Source: Myxococcaceae bacterium (GTDB lineage Bacteria; Myxococcota; Myxococcia; Myxococcales; Myxococcaceae). Taken from it: a stretch of DNA of 59,724 nucleotides. The translations under genes were made by a program, and so were the position numbers. Location: NCBI GenBank assembly GCA_017881265.1, contig JADGRA010000017.1:1-59724 (forward strand). Reading direction: 5' to 3'. The notes under the pieces are model-generated. The model had not been told where the DNA came from, searched no databases, and saw only the letters and a list, made by a program, of their open reading frames with translations. Shown here in pieces: positions 16,834 to 25,421 of this stretch (the first letter of the stretch is position 1; every line of letters starts with the position of its first letter).

Positions 16834-17814
16834 ATGACTGAACGCATCGGGATTCTGGTCGGGCAGGAGCAGAGTTTTCCGCAGGCCTTCATCGCCAAGG
16901 TGAACGAGACACCGGGCTTTCGTGCCGAATTCGCGCGGGTGGGCGGAACGCCGGAGCGCTTCGTCTCTCCCTACCGCGTGCTGGTGGACCGCATCAGCCA
17001 CGAGGTGCCCTTCTACCGGTACCATCTCAAGGCGGCCTCGCTCGGTGGCGCCTACGTCATCAACGACCCCTTCTGGTGGAGCGCGGACGACAAGTTCTTC
17101 GGCTACTCGCTCGCCGCGCAGATTGGCGTGACGGTGCCGCGTACGGTGATGTTGCCGTCCAAGGCCTACGTCCCCTCCATCGACCCAGGGAAGAGTCTGC
17201 GCAACCTCGAGTACCCCCTCGACTGGGACGGCATCGCCAAGTACGTCGGTTTCCCCGCCATCCTCAAGCCAGCCGACGGCGGAGGCTGGAAGAACGTCAG
17301 CCGGATCAACAACCTGGAGGAATTGCACCGCGTCTACGACCAGAGCGGCACGCTGGTCATGACGCTGCAGCAATTCATCGACTTCGAGGACTACGTCCGC
17401 TGCATCTGCATCGGCAAGGAATTCATCCTCCCCATCCAGTATGACCCGAAGCGCAGGTGCTACCTCGAGTCGGACCACTTCCTGCCAGCGGCGCTCGAGT
17501 ACAGGGTCCTCGACGGCGCCTGGGCGCTCAACCACGCGCTGGGCTACGACATGAACTCGGTCGAGTTCGCCATCAAGGACGGAGTGGCCTACGCCATCGA
17601 CTTCACCAACCCGGCGCCGGACATGGACGTGCATTCCATCCTCCCCAAGCACTTCCACATCGTGGTGGACCAGATGGCGAAGTTCGCCATCGGCTGCGCG
17701 CGCGAGGGCCGCACCAACCACGACGGGTTCCCCTTCCGGCGCTTCCTCCAGGCCCCCCACCCCCGCCCGCCCGGCCACGGAGAGGGCTTCGCGGCCAAGC
17801 GAGCGCGGCCGTGA
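16834..17814 (+). CDS. ATP-grasp ligase (paralogue of the 23588-24550 gene)
   Basis: A 326-residue RimK-like ATP-grasp protein. Visible segments are LVDRISHEVPFYRYH, NDPFWWSADDKF, the ATP-binding LKPADGGGWKNVSR and the metal-binding C-terminal YDMNSVEFAIKDG with FTNPAPDMD. It shares most of these, in order, with the ATP-grasp gene on the other arm of the cluster (LVDRISHEVPSY, LKPHWGGGWRDVSR, YDMNTVEFAIHDG), so they are paralogues. Such enzymes join a carboxylate to an amine or thiol through an acyl phosphate. Its stop overlaps the GTG of the YbdK-type gene (GTGA), so the two are made together. Substrates unknown. Confidence 0.88.
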   Translation: MTERIGILVGQEQSFPQAFIAKVNETPGFRAEFARVGGTPERFVSPYRVLVDRISHEVPFYRYHLKAASLGGAYVINDPFWWSADDKFFGYSLAAQIGVTVPRTVMLPSKAYVPSIDPGKSLRNLEYPLDWDGIAKYVGFPAILKPADGGGWKNVSRINNLEELHRVYDQSGTLVMTLQQFIDFEDYVRCICIGKEFILPIQYDPKRRCYLESDHFLPAALEYRVLDGAWALNHALGYDMNSVEFAIKDGVAYAIDFTNPAPDMDVHSILPKHFHIVVDQMAKFAIGCAREGRTNHDGFPFRRFLQAPHPRPPGHGEGFAAKRARP

Positions 17815-18917
17815 TTGACGGACAATTCACGCTCGGGGTCGAGGAGGAGTACCAAATCGTCCATCCCGAGACCCGGGACCTTCGTTCCTACGTCAGCGCG
17901 ATTATGGAGGAGGGCGGCCGCACCGTCCTCCGCGAGCGCGTGCGGCAGGAGCTGCACCAGTCGATGGTGGAAGTCGCCACCACCATCTGCAACGACGTCG
18001 GCGAGGTGCAGTCGCAACTGGTGGAGATGCGCGGCGAGCTCGACCGGCTGGCGCGCAAGGGCGGCCTGCGCATCGTGGCCGCCAGCACCCACCCCTTCAG
18101 CGACTGGACGACGCAGCAGATTACCGAGTCGGACCGCTACCACAACATCGTCAACGACATGCAGGACCTGGCGCGGGCCAACCTCATCTTCGGGCTCCAC
18201 GTCCACGTCGGCATCAAGGACAAGCAGGTGGCCGTGGCCCTGGCCAACCAGGTCCGCTACTTCCTGCCACACCTGCTGGCGCTCTCCTGCAGCTCGCCCT
18301 TCTGGCTCGGGCGCAAGACCGGGCTGATGAGCAACCGCAGCCACATCTTCAAGCGCTTTCCCCGGACTGGCATCCCCGACGAGTTCGAGAGCTACGAGCA
18401 GCTGGAGAACCTGGTCAAGCTGTTGGTGAAGACCCACTGCATCGACACCGGCAAGAAGCTGTGGTGGGACGTCCGGGCGCACTACCTCTACGACACGGTG
18501 GAGATTCGCATCTGCGACATGCCCACCTCGATGAAGGACACGCTGGCGCTGGTGGCGCTGGCCCAGGCGCTGATGGCCAAGCTGTACCTCATGTACCAGC
18601 GCAACACCGCCTGGCGCAGCTACGGGCGCTCGCTCATCGAGGAGAACAAGTGGCGGGCGCAGCGCTACGGCACCGACGCGATGATGATTGACTTCGGCAT
18701 GCTCTGCGAACGTCCCTTCCCGGAGCTCGCCGACGAACTGGTGGAATTCGTCGCCGAGGCCTCCGACCAGCTCGGCACCACCGGCGCGCTGCAGCACATT
18801 CGGCAGATGGCCCGCGCCGGTACGTCGGCCCACCGGCAGATTGAGGTGTGGGAGCGCACCAAGGACATGCGCGCGGTGGTGGACTGGCTGATTGAAGAGA
18901 CGATGCGGGGCGTCTGA
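17811..18917 (+). CDS. YbdK-type carboxylate-amine ligase (GCS2 family)
   Basis: A 368-residue member of the GCS2/YbdK family of glutamate-cysteine-ligase-like enzymes. It starts with the family signature GVEEEYQIV, followed by ELHQSMVEVAT, GLHVHVGI and DVRAHYLYDTVEIRICD. It lacks the size of a classical plant or proteobacterial GshA. YbdK enzymes show weak glutamate-cysteine ligase activity, and many are thought to join glutamate to unknown amines. The GTG start overlaps the upstream ATP-grasp stop. Together with the amidotransferase and ATP-grasp genes it forms a compact plus-strand set that converges on the minus-strand ligase operon 12 bp downstream. Confidence 0.9.
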   Translation: MIDGQFTLGVEEEYQIVHPETRDLRSYVSAIMEEGGRTVLRERVRQELHQSMVEVATTICNDVGEVQSQLVEMRGELDRLARKGGLRIVAASTHPFSDWTTQQITESDRYHNIVNDMQDLARANLIFGLHVHVGIKDKQVAVALANQVRYFLPHLLALSCSSPFWLGRKTGLMSNRSHIFKRFPRTGIPDEFESYEQLENLVKLLVKTHCIDTGKKLWWDVRAHYLYDTVEIRICDMPTSMKDTLALVALAQALMAKLYLMYQRNTAWRSYGRSLIEENKWRAQRYGTDAMMIDFGMLCERPFPELADELVEFVAEASDQLGTTGALQHIRQMARAGTSAHRQIEVWERTKDMRAVVDWLIEETMRGV

Positions 18918-18929
18918 CTCACGTCGCGC

Positions 18930-19313
18930 TCAGCCGGCCGGGGCGAGCTCCATGGCAAACAGCGCCCCCTGAAGTTCGTACGGGTCGTCACCCTGGGCCC
19001 AAGCCCGGTGGGTGGCACACGGGCAGGACCGGCGCTGGGGCGTCGGGCAGCTGAGCAGCCCCTCCTCGAGGATGCGCAGCGTCGCCTCGGGCGCTGCATA
19101 CCCCCAGTGCCGCCAGGACTCGCCAGCGCCACGACGTGACTCCTCGTAGACGGCCACCGCGCCCGCGCCGCAGGCGCGACAACGCGCCAGCTGCACCTGC
19201 ACCTCGTCGCTGTCGGCGCCCGGGGGCAGCTCCAGGGTACATCCCAGCGTCAGCGTCGGCTGGCCGCAGGCGTAGCAGCGGAAGCACCCGGGGCCTGGCG
19301 GGGGCGGTTGCAT
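18930..19313 (-). CDS. small Cys-rich zinc-ribbon-like protein
   Basis: A 127-residue protein with CxxC pairs CYAC, CRAC and a CPC group: an N-terminal FRCYACGQPTLTLGC and RCRACGAGAVAVY form a likely zinc ribbon, and SCPCATHRAW lies near the C-terminus. Between them is a helical segment (LRILEEGLLSCP). There is no signal peptide. It is the last gene of the minus-strand ligase operon, 32 bp after the permuted ATP-grasp gene, and may be an accessory or acceptor protein for it. I do not recognise a named family. The start at 19313 is chosen because the N-terminus before it in the longer ORF is unrelated low-complexity sequence. Confidence 0.6.
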   Translation of the reverse strand: MQPPPPGPGCFRCYACGQPTLTLGCTLELPPGADSDEVQVQLARCRACGAGAVAVYEESRRGAGESWRHWGYAAPEATLRILEEGLLSCPTPQRRSCPCATHRAWAQGDDPYELQGALFAMELAPAG

Positions 19314-19345
19314 GGCGGCATACCCACCGACCCGGGCGCGGCCGC

Positions 19346-20545
19346 TCAGGCCCGCCACAGGCCGACCGAGCCCCCCACCCAGGTGAGGCCTTTGTTCTGG
19401 TCCACGCCCAGCATCTTCCCGCGGGAAAGCCGGACCAGGTGGATGATTGGCTCGAGCGCGGGGGCGGCCGGCGGCCGCAGCAACATGACGCGCACCTCGG
19501 CCTTCACCGGCGAGCCGTCGGGGGCGTGGATGGCAGGGGCGTAGGTGACTTTCTCCTGAAGCACCCAGCCATGGCGTTGCTCGGCCGGCACCCGGGAGAT
19601 GTCCTCTTGGGTGACGTCGATGACGACGCCCGAGCCGGCGAAGGAGAAGAGTGGCTTCAGCACGTAGCCCGACAGGTCGGCGGGCAGCGTCCCCACCTCG
19701 GAGAGGAAGGTGGACCTGGGGACGGCCGGGTGCCGGAGGAAGGGAAGACTGTACTTGCTCCAGGGCCAGTACCAGTTGGGGTGGCTGCACCAGGTGACGT
19801 CGAGGGACTCGTTCCAGGCGAAAGGCAGCCGGTAGCCCTTGTGTTCCAGCTCATCGAAGACCATCCGGTTGTAGATGCGCCGCACCGGCACCAACCGGCC
19901 GTCCTTGCGCCGGAAGAGCTGCCGCCCCTGCTTCACCAGCTGCGTCGCGCAGACCGACTCGACGCCGAAGAGGCGTTCGGTGGCGACGAAGTCAGGAACC
20001 GTTTTCTGCCGCTCCGGCTCGAAGTCCACCAGGGCCACCGCCTCGGGCGCCTCACCGCCGAGGATGGTGTCGCGCATCAGCCGCATGCCTTCCTCGCGCG
20101 GGCGGACGAAGCAGCTCCAGCCGCCGGCCAGCCCGGGCAGGGTCTGGAATTCGGCGGCCCACGCGTCGGCGAAGTACGTCATCATCGCGTAGCCCGAAGG
20201 AAAGGCCTGTAGCTCCACCACCTTCCCCTCCAGGCCGCCGGCGGGCCCCGGGGTGATGGCGAAGTCGACCTGCACGCAGTTGGGCAGCGGGTCCATCCCC
20301 GGCGTGTCGTACTGAGAGGGAATGACTTTCATCAGCTGCCCCAGCAGCGCGGGCTGGGCCAGCTGCTGGACAATCTCCAAGGCGCTCCGGGTGAGCGAGT
20401 CCCGCAGGGCGGGCGTCATGAAGAAGGGCGTCTCGGCCAGCGCGAACGGGATGGGGCCAAGCTGCGCTTCCAGCCGGGCACGGTAGCGGCCGTACAGCTC
20501 GGGCGTCCAGGCCCGGTTGAAGGCGGCGCGGTAGGCAGCATCCAT
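19346..20545 (-). CDS. circularly permuted-type ATP-grasp ligase
   Basis: A 399-residue protein. The N-terminal half carries NCVQVDFAITPG and KVVELQAFPSGY. The C-terminal half holds an ATP-grasp pattern: YVLKPLFSFAGSGVVIDV, GWVLQEKVTY and PVKAEVRVMLL. This order and the middle segments are like glutathionylspermidine-synthase-type, circularly permuted ATP-grasp proteins. It would join a carboxylate to an amine. It begins 21 bp after another ATP-grasp gene and is followed by the zinc-ribbon protein, so the three are likely one transcript. The family assignment at the fold level is fair; the substrate is unknown. Confidence 0.7.
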   Translation of the reverse strand: MDAAYRAAFNRAWTPELYGRYRARLEAQLGPIPFALAETPFFMTPALRDSLTRSALEIVQQLAQPALLGQLMKVIPSQYDTPGMDPLPNCVQVDFAITPGPAGGLEGKVVELQAFPSGYAMMTYFADAWAAEFQTLPGLAGGWSCFVRPREEGMRLMRDTILGGEAPEAVALVDFEPERQKTVPDFVATERLFGVESVCATQLVKQGRQLFRRKDGRLVPVRRIYNRMVFDELEHKGYRLPFAWNESLDVTWCSHPNWYWPWSKYSLPFLRHPAVPRSTFLSEVGTLPADLSGYVLKPLFSFAGSGVVIDVTQEDISRVPAEQRHGWVLQEKVTYAPAIHAPDGSPVKAEVRVMLLRPPAAPALEPIIHLVRLSRGKMLGVDQNKGLTWVGGSVGLWRA

Positions 20546-20566
20546 GGGGCGCAGGTCCCTCCTTTG

Positions 20567-21745
20567 TCAGTGTGCTGGCCGGTCCATGGCCGGAAGCGTG
20601 GTCGAGTGGTCACGGCAAAGGCGCTGGGCGTAGTCCGAAAGCAGCGCCTGCACCCGCTCGAAGCTGGGGGAGTGCACCACCAGCCCCGCGTGGTACGGCT
20701 CATCGGCGCGGAGCCAGACCTCCGGGTCGGCGTAGGCCGAGACGTCCGGATGCTCCTCCCGGGCCAGCGTCATGAGCAGCCCTCCGTACTCCGTCCTCCG
20801 GGGGGGAAGCTGGTAGGCGGCACCGTCAATCTCGACGTTTGCCCACTCCTCCCAGAGGTTGAGCCCGGTGGCCGCCTCCACCATGTCGGCGGTGTAGGCG
20901 CCGCCCACCCGGGCGGACGTCTCCAGCATGTACAGGGTGCCGTCCGGAGAGCGGATGAATTCCACGTGGCAAACGCCCTGCACCATCCCCAACTCCTCGA
21001 GAATGCGGGCGTTGAATGCCCGCAGGCCCTGGTCCACCGGGCCTCCCCGCTGGACGGTGTGCGAGGTGTAGACGCCGCCCCCGTGCGCCACGTCGAAGGG
21101 TGGCGTTCCACAGCGGTGCACTTCGCAGAACAGCACGCGGCGGTCCTGGACGATGGAGTCGACGTGGTAGACGTCGCCCGGCAGGTACTTCTCGAGCAGG
21201 AAGTAGGACTGTCGGTCCCCCAGGGCGTCCAGCGTCCTCCACAGCTGGTCCGGCGACTGCACCTTGGTGATGCCCGCCGCGCTGGCCTCGCTCCGGGGCT
21301 TCAGCATCCACGGCGGCGGGACGCGTTCCATGAAGTCCCGTAACTCGTCGTAGTTGAGGACCCGGACGAAGCGCGGGACGGCCAGGCCGGCGGCGCCGGC
21401 CCGGGTGCGCATGGCCAGCTTGTCGCGGAAGTACCGCGCGGTAGTGTCCCCCATCCCCGGCAGTCGCAGGTGCTCGCGCAGGGCGGCGGCCGTCTCCACG
21501 TCGTAGTCGTCGAGCGCCACGACGCGGTCAAACACGTGCGTGCGGGCCAGGTACGCCACCGCGTGCAGGGTGTGGTGCAGCGGGCTGCCGTCCGGCTGGG
21601 CGAAGACGTCCACCAGCGCCTGGCGCGGCCAGGGCCGGTCCAGCAGCTTCGCCTGGGTGAAGAGGTACACCTTGGCGCCGCGTCGGTGTGCCTGGACGAG
21701 GAAGCGCTCGCCTTTGAAGTAACTGGCCAGCGCCAACACTCTCAT
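20567..21745 (-). CDS. ATP-grasp carboxylate-amine ligase
   Basis: A 392-residue ATP-grasp protein of the carbamoyl-phosphate-synthase/biotin-carboxylase-like type. It has an N-terminal Rossmann preATP-grasp domain (RVLALASYFKGERFL, VFDRVVALDDYDVETAA), then PPWMLKPRSEASAAGITKV and the metal-binding GVCHVEFIRSPDGTLYMLE with VGGAYTADM. These are classic ATP-grasp features, distinct from the RimK-like pair nearby. The ATG at 21745 starts the preATP-grasp fold. There are 85 bp to the M61 gene upstream and 21 bp to the next ligase. It is the third of four different ATP-grasp ligases in this block. Confidence 0.88.
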   Translation of the reverse strand: MRVLALASYFKGERFLVQAHRRGAKVYLFTQAKLLDRPWPRQALVDVFAQPDGSPLHHTLHAVAYLARTHVFDRVVALDDYDVETAAALREHLRLPGMGDTTARYFRDKLAMRTRAGAAGLAVPRFVRVLNYDELRDFMERVPPPWMLKPRSEASAAGITKVQSPDQLWRTLDALGDRQSYFLLEKYLPGDVYHVDSIVQDRRVLFCEVHRCGTPPFDVAHGGGVYTSHTVQRGGPVDQGLRAFNARILEELGMVQGVCHVEFIRSPDGTLYMLETSARVGGAYTADMVEAATGLNLWEEWANVEIDGAAYQLPPRRTEYGGLLMTLAREEHPDVSAYADPEVWLRADEPYHAGLVVHSPSFERVQALLSDYAQRLCRDHSTTLPAMDRPAH

Positions 21746-21830
21746 CGGCCGGTCTTCCACGGACGCGGGGGCCTCCTGGGGGACTTTCCCCGACTCTCCG
21801 GCAATAGCACGGACTGTCCACCGGACGCCT

Positions 21831-23591
21831 TTAGAGGACCCTCTGGACGCCATGAAAGTTGTCGTAGGCGTCCAGCGGAATAGCCGCGCCTGGCGCCGGC
21901 TGGAAGGCGGCGCCGCCGAGCCACGCCCGGACGTGCTCGGCCTGGGCCGCGCTGCCGGCCCACACAAGCTGGGAGACCTCGCTGCGCCGGCCTACGGGCA
22001 CCTGCAGGCTCCACGTCCGCTCGGCACGCCGCACGGTGAGGGACACCGTCGCCCGGCGCTCCAGGCAGTAGCGCAACAGGCCGAGGCGGTACGGCCGCCC
22101 TTCCACGGCCAGCAACTCGTCCCCGGCGGCCAGGCCCGCCTCTGCCGCCGGGGAGGCGTCGGCGACGTCGCGGACCGCCGGCCCGGTGTCGTCCTGCAGC
22201 ACGACGCCGAGAAAGCCCACCTCGTGACAAAGGACGTCGAAGCCGAGGCTTTGCAGGGACGCCAGCGTCTGCACACCCGCCGCCTCCCGAACCCCGCGGG
22301 CGACTACTTCCCCGGACCGGGCGCTGCGGGCCGAGAAGAAACCCAGCACGTCCTCGCTGGTATACCCGGTGGCACGCCCGGCCCAGCTGGAAAACAAGTC
22401 ACGCATCGCCGCATCAAGGGAGTCGCCCTGCTGGCGCAGGGCGACGTCCACGTCGAAGGCGACCAGCATCCCCTGGTCGTAGTAATCGAGGCTGGCATTC
22501 ACCGCGCCGGCGAAGCGGTGGTGGTTGAGGAAGGTGGCGCGGCTCGAGTCTTCCGCGGTGACCCGGGCCCAGGCCGGCCGCATCGCCAGGTGGCGGTGGT
22601 AGTTCACCAGGTTGGACAGCACCGCCGACGCCGGCAGCCAACCGGCGCGGGCGCCCAGCACAAACTCGTAGTAGCGGGTGAAGCCCTCGGTGAGCCACAG
22701 CCCGTCCGGGAAGGAGCCGGCCAGCAAGTCCGGGGCGCCGAGCGGTGCCGCCTTCAGCCGGGCGCCATTCCAGGCGTGGAAGAGTTCATGGGCGCACACC
22801 CGGAGGGCCTCTGCGCGCTTGGCCTTCCGGGCGAAGACTTCCGGGTCGAGCGTCACCAGGGTGCTGGTGGCGTGCTCCATGCCCCAGCCGGAGCTGCCGC
22901 TGGTCTCGAAGATGAAGCTGTAGCCAGCGAAGGGAAAGCTGCCAAAAATGTCGTGGCAGCACTCGGCCAGCCGAGACAGTTCGCCGAGGAAGCCGGGGGC
23001 CTCCTCCTCGTAGCCGAGGGGCAGGGAGACGAAGAGGGCGGAGAACGCCGTCCCGCGCACCGTCCAGTCGGCGCGCGTCACCCTGCCGGCCACGACGGGC
23101 GTGTCCACCAGCGCGGCGTGGTTCTGGTAGCGAAAACGCCCCGCGGCGAGCCCGACTGCGCCCGCCGGGTGGTGCAGCGACCAGCCCTCGGGCAGCCGGT
23201 ACTCCACCTCGGGCGGCCCGGGAAGCTCCGGGGCGAAGGGGTAGCGGGTGGCGAGCAGCAGCGCCCACTCCTCGTCCACCAGCCCCGCAAACTCCGCGGT
23301 GGATGGGTCCCAGGCATTCAGCTGGGCGTGGACGCGCCGACGCGAGCCGCCGCCTTCCACGCGCCAGCCGCTCCAGCCATCCCGGGTGACGCGCAGCACC
23401 CCTCCCGTGGCCGCGTCCTCTGCCCAAAGCTGGAGGACGTCACGCCCGTAGCGCTGGAAGGCATAGGCCCCGGGCACCCAGGTGGGAACGGCGAGCCGAA
23501 GGGGCCCGTCGGGCACGCCTTCCAGCAAGAGGGTGAGCTTGAGCTGGTGACGGCGCGGCTCGACCTCGACGGTGTAGCGGTGCAGCGTCAT
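21831..23591 (-). CDS. M61 glycyl-aminopeptidase-like protein with PDZ domain
   Basis: A 586-residue zinc peptidase. The N-terminal beta domain (PTWVPGAYAFQRYGRDV) and the catalytic HELFH (H268, E269, H272, in VCAHELFHAWNG) with downstream LWLTEGFTRYYE match the M61 family. A C-terminal PDZ-like domain (ASPAAEAGLAAGDELLAVEG) is typical of this group. No signal peptide is visible, so it would act in the cytoplasm. Its ATG overlaps the stop of the upstream ATP-grasp gene (ATGA), so it is produced with a ligase, consistent with trimming glycine or another residue from a ligase product. That role is inference. Confidence 0.88.
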   Translation of the reverse strand: MTLHRYTVEVEPRRHQLKLTLLLEGVPDGPLRLAVPTWVPGAYAFQRYGRDVLQLWAEDAATGGVLRVTRDGWSGWRVEGGGSRRRVHAQLNAWDPSTAEFAGLVDEEWALLLATRYPFAPELPGPPEVEYRLPEGWSLHHPAGAVGLAAGRFRYQNHAALVDTPVVAGRVTRADWTVRGTAFSALFVSLPLGYEEEAPGFLGELSRLAECCHDIFGSFPFAGYSFIFETSGSSGWGMEHATSTLVTLDPEVFARKAKRAEALRVCAHELFHAWNGARLKAAPLGAPDLLAGSFPDGLWLTEGFTRYYEFVLGARAGWLPASAVLSNLVNYHRHLAMRPAWARVTAEDSSRATFLNHHRFAGAVNASLDYYDQGMLVAFDVDVALRQQGDSLDAAMRDLFSSWAGRATGYTSEDVLGFFSARSARSGEVVARGVREAAGVQTLASLQSLGFDVLCHEVGFLGVVLQDDTGPAVRDVADASPAAEAGLAAGDELLAVEGRPYRLGLLRYCLERRATVSLTVRRAERTWSLQVPVGRRSEVSQLVWAGSAAQAEHVRAWLGGAAFQPAPGAAIPLDAYDNFHGVQRVL

Positions 23592-24550
23592 CGCGTGGCA
23601 GGGCGCCCGAGCAGCGCATCCCACCGCCGCAAGGGCGCTGCGTCCGCATCCCGCGCAAGCTGCAGCAGGAGCTCCGCCATGTGCTCCACCACCCAGGCGA
23701 AGTGCGCCTCGCCGAGCGAGGCCAGGTCGAGGTCGGGAGCGGAGTTCATGAAGTCGATGGCGTAGGGCACGCCGTCGTGGATGGCAAACTCCACCGTATT
23801 CATGTCGTACCCGAGCGCCTCGCACAGCAGTCGCGCCTGCTGCTCGACGTGCGCCTCGAGCGCCTCCTCGAGCAGCGGCATGGACTCACTGGCCCGCTGG
23901 TACCGCTCGGCGTGGGGAAGCCGCGGGTCCCACAGCGCCGGTCGCACGTGGGTTTGGCCAATCACCAGACAGCGGACGTACTGCGTCCAGGTGACCTCGC
24001 TCTGCGCAATCATGGTGAGGTGTCCACTGCGGTCATAGGCTGCGAGCAGCTCCTCCTTGGTGGTGACGCGCGAGACGTCGCGCCAGCCCCCTCCCCAGTG
24101 CGGCTTCAGGTACAGGGGCAACCCCAGCTCGGCCACCAGCGCGTCCCAGTCCACCCAGTCCAGGTTGCGAAGCGAGTCCGGGGTGACGTCGGGCGCAGGC
24201 GTCTTGTTGGGCAACAGCACGGTGCGCGGGACGGCGACCCCGAGGGCGGCGGCCAGTCCCGCATCGAGAAACTTGTCGTCCACGGTGCGCCAGAACGGGT
24301 CATTCACCACGCGCGTGCCGTTGAGGGCGGCCAACTTGAGCCACGGCTGGTAGGAGGGCACCTCGTGCGAGATGCGGTCCACCAGCACGTCATAGGGGGG
24401 CCTGACGTCGGCGCGGGGCGCCTTCAGCTTCGGGAGGTCCAGCAGTACCCTCGGGTCGCGCCGGGCCACCTCCGCGGCGAGCGCCTCGGGGAAGCTGCGC
24501 TCCCGGCCCACCAGCAGGCCGATGCGGGGCCGCGCGCGCGGAGGTGTCAC
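23588..24550 (-). CDS. ATP-grasp ligase (paralogue of the 16834-17814 gene)
   Basis: A 320-residue RimK-like ATP-grasp protein, clearly the same family as the plus-strand ligase at 16834: shared segments are GRERSFPEAL, LVDRISHEVPSY, VVNDPFWRTVDDKF, PRTVLLPNK, LKPHWGGGWRDVSR and YDMNTVEFAIHDG. It probably forms an amide or similar bond to a related but different partner. The GTG start at 24550 overlaps the esterase stop (GTGA) and its stop overlaps the M61 start, so esterase, ligase and peptidase are tightly coupled. A longer ORF start at 24598 would overlap the esterase. Confidence 0.88.
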   Translation of the reverse strand: MTPPRARPRIGLLVGRERSFPEALAAEVARRDPRVLLDLPKLKAPRADVRPPYDVLVDRISHEVPSYQPWLKLAALNGTRVVNDPFWRTVDDKFLDAGLAAALGVAVPRTVLLPNKTPAPDVTPDSLRNLDWVDWDALVAELGLPLYLKPHWGGGWRDVSRVTTKEELLAAYDRSGHLTMIAQSEVTWTQYVRCLVIGQTHVRPALWDPRLPHAERYQRASESMPLLEEALEAHVEQQARLLCEALGYDMNTVEFAIHDGVPYAIDFMNSAPDLDLASLGEAHFAWVVEHMAELLLQLARDADAAPLRRWDALLGRPATR

Positions 24551-25308
24551 CAGCCCACCCGCTCGCTCAGGGCGTGGGGCAGCATGCGCCGCCACCACGG
24601 CCAGTCATGGTTGACGTCGTGGCCCCAGAGGTCGAGCTGGTGGGGAATCCCCTTTGCCGACAGGGCCTGGCTGAAGCGGATGGAGGCCTCGGGCGCCTCA
24701 TACGCCCCGCGACCGGAGGCGATGTAGAGACGCGCGCTGCGCAGCAGCTCCAGCGCCCGACCGTCGCTCAGCCCCGGCAGGTAGGAGTAGGGGTTGTTGA
24801 AGTAGACGTTGTCGTCGCCGTAGCCGTGCAGGTAGGTGGGCCCCAGGTCATAGAAACCACTCATGGCGATGAGGGTGTCGAAGAGGTCCGGCCGGCGCAG
24901 GACGGCGTTGGCCGCGTAGAAGGCACCGAAGCTTGCGCCCGTGGCGCCGATGCGCGCGCTGGGGTTTTGCAGGGCGCGGCGAATGTGCGGCACCACCTCC
25001 TCCTCGATGTAACCCGAATACAGCGCCTGGCGCCGGGCGGCCTCGGCCACACCCACCTCCTCGTTCATCCAGGCGTGCCGGTTGATGCTGTCGATGCTGA
25101 ATACCGTCACCCGGCCCGCCAGCAGCAGCGGTTCAACGGACTTGATGAGCCACATCCGCTCGGCCTCGAGGAAGTCCCCGGACGCGGTCGGCAGAAGCAG
25201 CAGCGCCCGTCCAAAGTGGCCGTACCGGACGATGGGCATGTCGAGCCCCAGGCGTGGGCTGTGCCAGCCGAAAATCTCGCGCCGCAGTGCGGGGTCGACG
25301 TAATTCAT
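24547..25308 (-). CDS. esterase, alpha/beta-hydrolase fold (COG4947-like)
   Basis: A 253-residue cytoplasmic alpha/beta hydrolase. The nucleophile elbow is GASFGAF, preceded by EEVVPHIRRAL, with acid and histidine candidates late in the protein (LWGHDVNHDWPWW). It resembles the uncharacterised esterase group often annotated COG4947. It opens the minus-strand ligase operon, 113 bp from a divergent kinase gene, and overlaps the next gene by four bases. Within a cluster of ligases it could release a product, cleave an ester intermediate or hydrolyse a substrate; none of this can be decided from sequence. Confidence 0.82.
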   Translation of the reverse strand: MNYVDPALRREIFGWHSPRLGLDMPIVRYGHFGRALLLLPTASGDFLEAERMWLIKSVEPLLLAGRVTVFSIDSINRHAWMNEEVGVAEAARRQALYSGYIEEEVVPHIRRALQNPSARIGATGASFGAFYAANAVLRRPDLFDTLIAMSGFYDLGPTYLHGYGDDNVYFNNPYSYLPGLSDGRALELLRSARLYIASGRGAYEAPEASIRFSQALSAKGIPHQLDLWGHDVNHDWPWWRRMLPHALSERVGW

Positions 25309-25421
25309 GTACCCGTCCCTTCTCCTGCACGCATTGTGCTGACAACCGACGGGGGAAGGGCCAGCCTTTTTGTACCCTCCCCTCGACGCCCGGCTGCCGA
25401 GGACTATGCTCTGGGCCCTGA

